A stretch of DNA of 64,000 nucleotides from Craterostigma plantagineum (taxonomy: Eukaryota > Streptophyta > Magnoliopsida > Lamiales > Linderniaceae), in the NCBI GenBank assembly GCA_027422505.1, contig JAPQWV010000126.1, positions 124,001-188,000 on the forward strand, in the 5' to 3' direction. This document shows, one piece after another, positions 57,040 to 64,000 of this stretch. Under the pieces are notes generated by a model. That model did no database searches and was not told where the DNA came from. It saw nothing but the letters and a program-made list of their open reading frames with translations. The position numbers and the translations under genes were made by a program. Every line of letters begins with the position of its first letter. The first letter of the stretch is position 1.

Positions 57040-57900
57040 TTTTTAGAGTTCTTTCTTTTGTCTGACTGTGCTTTTTGCTTATTTCCAATGAGTTGAGAAC
57101 CAACGCCTGCCTTTATATATAAGGCGAGATTGATTGAAATTTTGGCTGATCTTTGTGGACTGAATCGACTTCTTTTATTTTATTGATAACGCGACTATTA
57201 GTTTAGTAAAGCATGGCTTGATTGAATATTTTACTAAGACCAGCCAAGGGTAATAATCATTTGTTTAATTATTTTTCCTTTTTCTAAAATTTGGAATATA
57301 CATCATCATTCACTACCATACTTGCTTTGGTGTTCAAGGGGTCACACCACGTGGTCGTCGGTCAAACGAAATTTGTTAGGATATATCGTAGCGCCCGCCA
57401 AGCCAGTAAAAATTGGATCTTGATTAGAATATTATAATTGATAGTTGTGGAAATCTGTAGCAAATATAATTGACTTTAAAGTGTGTATGCGAAAGCCATT
57501 TCTGACCAGAAAACAAATATCTATGATATATTTTGTTGAAAATTGAGGATATAGTCACCTACTGTGACCTTGACATGGTTTGACTCAAAGATGTTTAAAC
57601 TTGAGAAATATCGTTCGAACATACAACACAAAAATATAAAAAACATTGCATGCGAGTTATAATATCGATGCATTATGAGTCCAATAACAATCATCAAGGC
57701 TTTGGGTCCCGACAAATTTAATACCCGAACATATTCTTAGTGCAAATTGAGTTTCAGGCCCAAATTAGGGTTTTAATTTAGTGTCCCGGCCCTTGTCGAA
57801 AAAAAAATAATTTTAAGGATCCAATTTTGATGAAATTTAGAGATATGAACCCAAAAGTATGCAATTGTTACGCAGTGTATATCAACTAGTATCAAATGAT
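57040..57900. other. Upstream region of DXS fragment, AT-rich
   Basis: TATATATAAGG near 57113-57123 (minus-strand reading CTTATATATA) may be the TATA box of the DXS fragment. The remainder has no coding signal. Confidence 0.4.
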
Positions 57901-57924
57901 CGTTTTCTGTTATTTCAGCATGAT

Positions 57925-58029
57925 GAAGTGGTACTGAAAAGCAACGAAGTGGTACTACAGAAAAATGAAGTGGTACTGCAGATCCACGAAGTGGTACTGA
58001 AGTACAATGAAGTGGTATTGCAGAACAAT
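57925..58029 (+). repeat. 21-bp minisatellite with heptad coding potential
   Basis: Five units beginning GAAGTGGTAYT at 57925, 57946, 57967, 57988 and 58009, exactly 21 bp apart. In the frame 57859-58059 each unit codes a heptad of the form (N/H)EVVLxx. Flanking text (GGGTTTTAATTTAGTGTCCCGGCC before, GGACCTGAAACTAAAATGTCCG after) looks like repeat-element sequence, so a host gene is doubtful. Confidence 0.88.
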
Positions 58030-58221
58030 AAATTATTTCTGCGCAAATCAGGTCCTTAAAGCTATGAAATTTCTGACAGGGTCCTAAAAGCTAAATGAAA
58101 CTTAACATAGGACCTGAAACTAAAATGTCCGATATTCTTATTATGATCAAATTGTCCCAGCGTGTCATACGGTACCCTTAAATCATGAACATGTATATGC
58201 ACAAAAAATTAAGGCCAATTA

Positions 58222-58465
58222 ACTCCCTTCGTCCAGCTAATTTTATCACATTTTTCCATTCCGGGCGTCCCACTAACTTTATCACATTTCCTTTTTGGAT
58301 AAAAAATTATCACAAACAATCAATATAATAATATTAAATAATCTTAAAAGACGTGTCAAAATATACGTTTTTTTACCTTTTCATTGCACTATATTATTAT
58401 AATAATGCCCCTTAATATCCGTGCCCACCAAGAAATGTGATAAAAATCATGGGTAGGAGGGAGTA
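58222..58465. mobile_element. Stowaway-like MITE 1
   Basis: Ends ACTCCCTTCGTCC ... GGTAGGAGGGAGT are inverted repeats of the common plant Tc1/mariner Stowaway type. The body is AT-rich with TCACATTT and AAATGTGAT fold-back. Confidence 0.8.
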
Positions 58466-58493
58466 TGTTACTACGCTAAGTAATTAATTATTA

Positions 58494-58731
58494 TACTCCC
58501 TCCATCCCCATTAGTTTTCGTACATTTTACTATATCGGACGTCCCGCTAGCTTATGTACATTTTTTTAGCAAAAAACTATCTCAAATAATCAATATAATA
58601 ATGTTAAATATTCTTAAAAGACGTGACAAAATATACATTTTTACCTTTTAATTGTACTATATATTAAATAATTCAGTTTCTTAAAACTGTGTCATACCCA
58701 ATCTCCATAAACTAATGGGTCGGAGGGAGTA
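58494..58731. mobile_element. Stowaway-like MITE 2
   Basis: Ends TACTCCCTCCATCCC ... GGGTCGGAGGGAGTA form inverted repeats. Its middle shares ATCAATATAATAATRTTAAAT and AAAGACGTG words with the MITE at 58222-58465. Confidence 0.85.
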
Positions 58732-60571
58732 TCAGTTATTCTCTTATCAAAATAAACATCAATAAGTTTAATGCTAATTTGTTTGAAGAGTAAAGCGGTT
58801 TGACCCTGAGCACTATTGGCCCATAACTAATAGTCTTCTGACATATATTGACTAAAAATATGATAGATGACTGCCATGACTGACACCTCGACTTTATCGA
58901 TAGCTAACATATAATTCTCAGTGTTAACAGAGATTAGAGTGAGATTAATTAAGACAGCAAAGGTTCTTTCTTTAACAGTTATGATTATTGGGCTACAAAT
59001 ATGAAGCTTAATTAAGCCCATTAAGTAGAAAGGCCCAAATTAAAAAGTCAGCCCAGTTAATACTCCGTAAGATTTCACAACCTATAAGATCGATAATTGT
59101 AACCCATCATTAATCATTACCTTATTATCCAGTATGCACAATTGTAGACATGTACGTTGATTATCAAATTTGATAGATTCCAACTTTGTCCGAATTATTC
59201 AATAAATTGTGCGTAATAAATTAACAGGGTAATTTTTTGATTTCACCAAAAATTGCAAATTTATTGGGCTAGAAATTACAAGAGCTGAAGCCCATTAAGT
59301 ATATGGAGGCAGAAAGCAAAACTTAAGCCAAGCCAGTTAGTACTTATGGAAGATCGATCATAATTTTGCAAAAAAGAGTGTAAACCATCATTAATCATTA
59401 CAAAAATTTATAGTAACACAACTGGTAGATTACAACTTGTCCGAATTAGTTCAAATAAATTGTGTGTGATAAACTAACAGTGCAAGGGGTTCTTTTGTGT
59501 TGTTAAGAGTCGTAGAAGAAATAAGAATCAAACGACAAAGACCAACGTGGTTTAACAGCTAATTTAACTGTATGATTAGTTTAATAGAGGATAAAACCAT
59601 GGCCACAAATTAGATTACATTAAACCAATTGAAAAATTACCACATGCATATAGATCATTCATACCACATAATAACGTGACGCATATGATGATGGACTGTA
59701 CGAAGCAGCCATCAGAAGAAATTTAGACTGCCACCAAAAAATAATAGTTAATTAATTAGTTTTCTATGATTGATAGGTATTACATATATGTATGTACCAA
59801 CTTGATCGGCCGTCAATTTAGTCGAAGCAAGTTCTACGGTGAATATTGATTGGTGTGGGCAAATAGCGGAAATTCGATTAATTATTAGTTTGTAATTATT
59901 CGATTTAAATAACTTTACGCAGCATGTGCTCTACTACTGCTGCGCTGTTAATACAGTTAGAACCTGAAAAATGATCATCATGTATATTCACGGAATATTA
60001 CCATGGTTGGTTGGTCATCACGAAGCTTCAAATTAATTTAATATTCGACTATATCAAATTGTCTTCAAGTACATATTTTAGTATCAACGGCGAAAAATAT
60101 CTCATCTAGTTGATTCAATTCCAAGTAGATATTTCGTCATGTCGGCCAATAGTATGCTTGGTGGTATAAGATGTATTCAATCAAATATTTCTTCCTTCAA
60201 AATTTTGAATCTACCTTAGTAGAAAAACACAGCTCTACCCAATGAACACGAGCCGCGTATCGCAGGTTGATTTGTGTCCTAGACCGTCTAAAAATTCAAT
60301 GAACAGTGACCTATTATAACATCAATCATGCACATTAAAATAATCAAAGATACGTTTTTTATGATTATTTATATCACACCAAAATAAGAAGCTAGTGGAC
60401 ACCTTTTTAGTATAAATTGATTAGTTTCTAAGTTGGACTCTTCACCCACTACTTACGTTCCTTAGTGTCCTCCCCTTCTTTTTTCCCTCGTTCGCAGTGA
60501 GAGTGAGGCGTCTCTAATACTATCTAATAGGCGAGGGAAAAAAAGAACACTAAAGTAACCATAAAAAAAAA
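58732..60571. other. Intergenic: tandem duplication and MATE promoter
   Basis: Two diverged copies of a 250-280 bp segment occupy about 58985-59235 and 59260-59490 (shared words: AAGCCCATTAAGTA, CCATCATTAATCATTAC, GTCCGAATTA, AATAAATTGTG). The right end is the promoter and leader of the MATE gene. No gene was recognised. Confidence 0.55.
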
Positions 60572-62690
60572 ATGTCTTACAGCGACGAAAAAGCCGATAT
60601 TCAAACGCCCCTCATCATCTCCACGAATGGGGAATATGTCCTTGATGATACCAAAGCATCGTCCCAATTCACTAGGGACGAAATCGTGTCGGAAGCAAAG
60701 AAACAGCTGTTTCTTGCATGTCCCATGATGTTCGTCAACCTATTGCTCTCTCTCATACAGACAATTTCCGTTATGTTCGTCGGCCATGTCGGCGACTTAG
60801 CGCTCTCCGGCGCTTCTATGGCCACTTCTTTCGCTTCAGTCACCGGCTTCAGTTTGCTCGTATGTACAACGCTTACTCTTGATCCTCTTCTTTCGTGTCC
60901 AAAATCGAACGAAACGCACAAAGAAAGCAAAAGGGTTTTTGAGAAAGACGAGAAACTAGCTATTACTCAGATTAACTTATTATATATGTAATAACTTTTA
61001 GGTGGGAATGGCTTGCGCTTTGGACACATACTGCGGCCAATCGTACGGCGCCAAACAGTACCACATGCTCGGAATACACATGCAAAGGGCCATGGTGGTC
61101 CTCCTCCTCGTCAGCATACCCCTCGCCTGCATATGGGCCACCGCCGGCGATATCCTCCAGCTTCTCGGCCAGGACCCGGCGATCTCGGCGGAGGCGGCGA
61201 TCTACGCACGCTACATGATACCCTCCATCTTCCCCTTCGCCTTATTGCAGTGCCAGTTCAGGTTCTTGCAGGCTCAGAACAGCGTCATCCCCATGATGCT
61301 GACGTCAGGCTTCACCACGCTCGTACACATCCCAGTTTGCTGGCTTCTGATCGTGAAATTGGGCTACGGAAGCAAAGGCGCCGCCTTGGCGAATGGGATT
61401 TCTTACTGGACCAACGACATCTTCTTGGTGCTCTACATCACCTTGTCGCCGGCGTGTAAGAACACGTGGAAGGGCTTTTCTATGGAAGCTCTTCAGAATC
61501 TTTCCAAGTTCATTTGGTTGGCCGTTCCTTCTGCTATCATGGTTTGGTAAGTGTTCTCCCTTTTTGTTAAATATTATTCATTGTATGAAATTCTCGATTA
61601 ATTAAATGGTTTATTCACTCTTCGAACAGCTTGGAGATATGGTCTTATGAGATCATGGTGATTGTGTCTGGTCTTCTCCCAAACCCCACCTTGGAAACTT
61701 CGGCTTTGTCCATCAGGTAATAATTGTTTAATACTAAATAGTAATAAAATAAAAAAAATTTATTACCATTCAATCAATCAGTGCAAGTGGGGCAAGTTTT
61801 CTTTTCTTCAACCATTTTCTTGGACTTTTATGACACAGTTTGAACACGAACAACATGATCTACATGATACCCCTCGGGCTCGGAAGCGCGATAAGCATAA
61901 GAGTGGCTAACGAGTTGGGCGCCGGCCGGCCGAGGATGGCTCGCCTGGCGGTGTACATGGCGACGGCGATGGTCGGCGTGGAGAGCATCGTCGCCGTGAC
62001 GGTGATTGTGTTAGGGAGGAAGATATGGGGCTACTGCTTCAGCAGTGAAGTAGACGTGGTTTCCTACGTTTCGGACATGATGTTGCTTGTCGCCGTCACC
62101 AACTTGGCCGATGGGTTCCTTTCTGTCCTAAATGGTACGACGATACTTATCTCTCGATATTTTTATATTAGTTTTGTATTCCAATTTTCATTGAATTATT
62201 TTATATGTTGCGGAATGAAATATAAGGCATAGCGAGGGGCTGTGGTTGGCAAAAGATTGGCGCAATAGTGAACTTGGCGTCGTTTTATATCATTGGGATT
62301 CCACTTGGTGTTGTGCTGGCCTTTATTGTGCACTTGGGAGGAAAGGTAAGTCGTAGTAAAGTATTACATCATGATATTTAAATTTGACATTTTTGAATAG
62401 TTTTAGATGAAGTACGTATTGTGAAATTCTTTTTTTTTTATATATATGTTAGGGACTTTGGGCTGGCATTGTTTCGGCTGTTTTCGCACAGACGATATTC
62501 CTTGCGATCATAACAATCCGCACTAATTGGGATTCTGAGGTACATTTCGTTTTTTGATACATATATAGGTAATAAAATGATTGCACACAATATATAAATA
62601 ATTAAATTTCTTGTATGGTTATACTGAATATAGGCAAGGAAAGCATCTGCAAGGATTTTCGACTCATCAATCCCAGTCGTCGTGGCTTAA
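60572..62690 (+). CDS. MATE efflux transporter (DETOXIFICATION family)
   Basis: Seven exons: 60572-60859, 61002-61546, 61630-61716, 61839-62134, 62227-62345, 62453-62539 and 62634-62690. The protein starts MSYSDEKADIQTPLI and has the plant MATE pattern: KKQLFLACPMMFVNLLL, VGHVGDLALSGASMATSFA, ACALDTYCGQSYGAKQY, a LQAQNSVIPMML segment, YMIPLGLGSAISIRVANELG AGR, and RGCGWQKIGAIVNLASFYI near the end. About twelve hydrophobic helices are expected. MATE proteins export organic compounds (flavonoids, alkaloids, organic acids, hormones) across plasma or vacuolar membranes using a proton gradient; the substrate cannot be told from sequence. Junction phases all agree. The tail (ARKASARIFDSSIPVVVA) is short, as in DTX1-16-like members. 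Confidence 0.92.
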
Positions 62691-63067
62691 TATCTCAAAA
62701 ACAAATTGGTGAAAGCCAAAGCAATGCAAAGTGAAGTTATTGCAATGAAGAGAGATGTCGGAGAGCAACGATAGACGACGACACAACATTCCCCCTCATC
62801 AAATTGATGTCTCTCTTTTTATCTTTGTTTATGTATATTTTAAATTGTTTGTTTCCTAATTTGAAGAGTGATTTCTGTTATAAAAATTAATAATCAGGAA
62901 GTTTCAGGTGGGTGTTTCTATCAATAAACTACAATATATTATATATGTAATATTTAAGGACGTACAATTGAGTATATAATATTGCAAGACCTGGACAAAT
63001 CTGATAAATAAGTACATACGTACAACGGTTAGGTGGGAAGGGAAGCTGGTAGGACTTGATAGTATTT

Positions 63068-63231
63068 TTATTAGATTAATAAAGCAATAACTCAATCATA
63101 AAATCTCCCAATAAGAATGTGACATATATATCACGGGTATCTACCCATATTACAGGTATCATATGTTATACTATTTATTAGATTAATAAAAGCAATAACT
63201 CAATCATAAAATCTCCCAATAAAAATGTGAC
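63068..63231 (+). repeat. Spaced direct duplication, about 60 bp
   Basis: Two nearly identical copies of TTATTAGATTAATAAA(A)GCAATAACTCAATCATAAAATCTCCCAATAA-type sequence begin about 107 bp apart. Confidence 0.85.
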
Positions 63232-63473
63232 CTATACATATATATATATATATTACATTTCATTTCGTTTCTATCTTTTGTTTCCAATTCAAATAAGAGA
63301 TAAAAAAATTAAAATACGATAAAAATCTGAAATAAACGGCGTCTCTAGATAGGAGAAGGTCTTCTAAACCTTTAGTATAAGTTTAAATTCTATTGGACGC
63401 AATTTATTTCAATCTATTTTCGATTGTGATAGCAAGAAAGACTTTTTGCATGATTTGAATCCGTGACACTAGG

Positions 63474-63817
63474 GGTCGTTTGATATCATGTTAATGGATT
63501 ACATGAGTATAAATTATTCGTGTAAGGCTATACAAGGACTTTGTTATATTGTATTTTTACATGTTTGATATGTGCGTTTTAGTTATTTATATAATGATAT
63601 AAAATGTGGCGGATAGATGTGTTTGAGAGGATTAGTAATACACAACCCATAACCAGCTTAAATGTGGATATGCATATAGAAGTTCTATAACCAATATCCT
63701 TGTAATAGTTGTGTATAGCCATACAAGGCATTTATGCTATTATAACAAACACGAGATAAATTATCCATACGCATCTCATAACTATATACACACCCATGCC
63801 CACATATCAAACGATCC
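63474..63817. mobile_element. MITE with GGTCGTTTGATAT ends
   Basis: The left end GGGTCGTTTGATAT and right end ATATCAAACGATCC are inverted repeats. The body is AT-rich and contains ATACAAGG words in both orientations. The target duplication is not clear. Confidence 0.68.
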
Positions 63818-64000
63818 ATCAGTTAACCTAAGTGCTGTCACGCACTGACTAAATTTATATCTAAGAACATCAAAGATCATTTTAGAAGCCGCACACACCA
63901 ACACACACACATTGACCATCGCTGACATTTTTTAAATGTTTTTGTATTGTACATTATTTACAGTATTTTGTGCTTATTTGTCAGATATGTTGTGTACCAA

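Larger units (their letters stand above)
62691..64000. other. Downstream region with duplication and a MITE
   Basis: MATE 3' untranslated region, then AT-rich DNA. A 60-bp segment (TTATTAGATTAATAAA...ATCTCCCAATAA) occurs at about 63068-63123 and again at 63176-63231. A MITE follows at 63474-63817. Confidence 0.55.

Overview
The window is nuclear DNA from a flowering plant, almost certainly a eudicot and possibly an asterid (weak inference). The genes have many short GT-AG introns, intergenic DNA is AT-rich with MITEs, microsatellites and one LTR retroelement, and the protein set is plant-specific: trehalose-phosphate synthase class II, FLS2, a CC-type glutaredoxin, gibberellin 2-oxidase, a TCP factor with a miR319 site, a SAC51-type bHLH and a VQ protein. 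There is no rRNA, tRNA, CRISPR or bacterial-style operon.

Layout. 0-6 kb: the 3' part of a JMJ24-like JmjC gene (+) converges with a complete nine-exon MUCI70/DUF616 glycosyltransferase gene (-). 7-10 kb: a pollen Ole e I/extensin-like gene (+) is split in exon 1 by a very young gag-only Copia element with a perfect 5-bp target duplication. 11-16 kb: a VQ protein (+), a CC-type glutaredoxin (-) with TGACG motifs in its promoter, and a Nudix hydrolase (-) with a frameshifted C-terminus. 17-24 kb: class II trehalose-phosphate synthase (+) and a 12-exon nonaspanin/TM9SF gene (+). 24-28.6 kb: gene-poor DNA holding an inverted duplication around a small ORF, direct repeats and a hAT-like MITE. 28.6-36.4 kb: a cytochrome b561 gene (+), FLS2 (-) with one frameshift, then a SAC51-like bHLH gene (-) whose leader carries the conserved peptide uORF. 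36-45 kb: repeats and a gibberellin 2-oxidase (+). 45-53.5 kb: an AUF1-type F-box gene (+), a TCP2/24-type gene (-) with a miR319 site, and an 18-exon SAPS-domain (PP6 regulatory subunit) gene (-). 55-57 kb: the 5' ends of a wall-associated-kinase-like gene (+) and a DXS gene (-) face each other, both cut off. 57-60 kb: MITEs, a heptad-coding minisatellite and a tandem duplication. 60.5-62.7 kb: a seven-exon MATE transporter (+).

The genes are independent transcription units, not a pathway cluster. Shared themes are growth-hormone and development control (GA2ox, AUF1, TCP, SAC51, TPS) and immunity or cell-surface perception (FLS2, WAK, VQ, glutaredoxin). Several loci are broken here: Ole e I by a retroelement, FLS2 by an indel, the Nudix gene by an indel, and WAK and DXS by truncation. 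The most rewarding items are the spliced SAC51 uORF, the JMJ24-like loss of an iron-binding histidine, the fresh Copia insertion, the FLS2 frameshift, and a set of TTTTAAAA-ended elements with different GC-rich words. Exon coordinates were read by eye from splice consensus and family similarity recalled from knowledge; no alignment was run.
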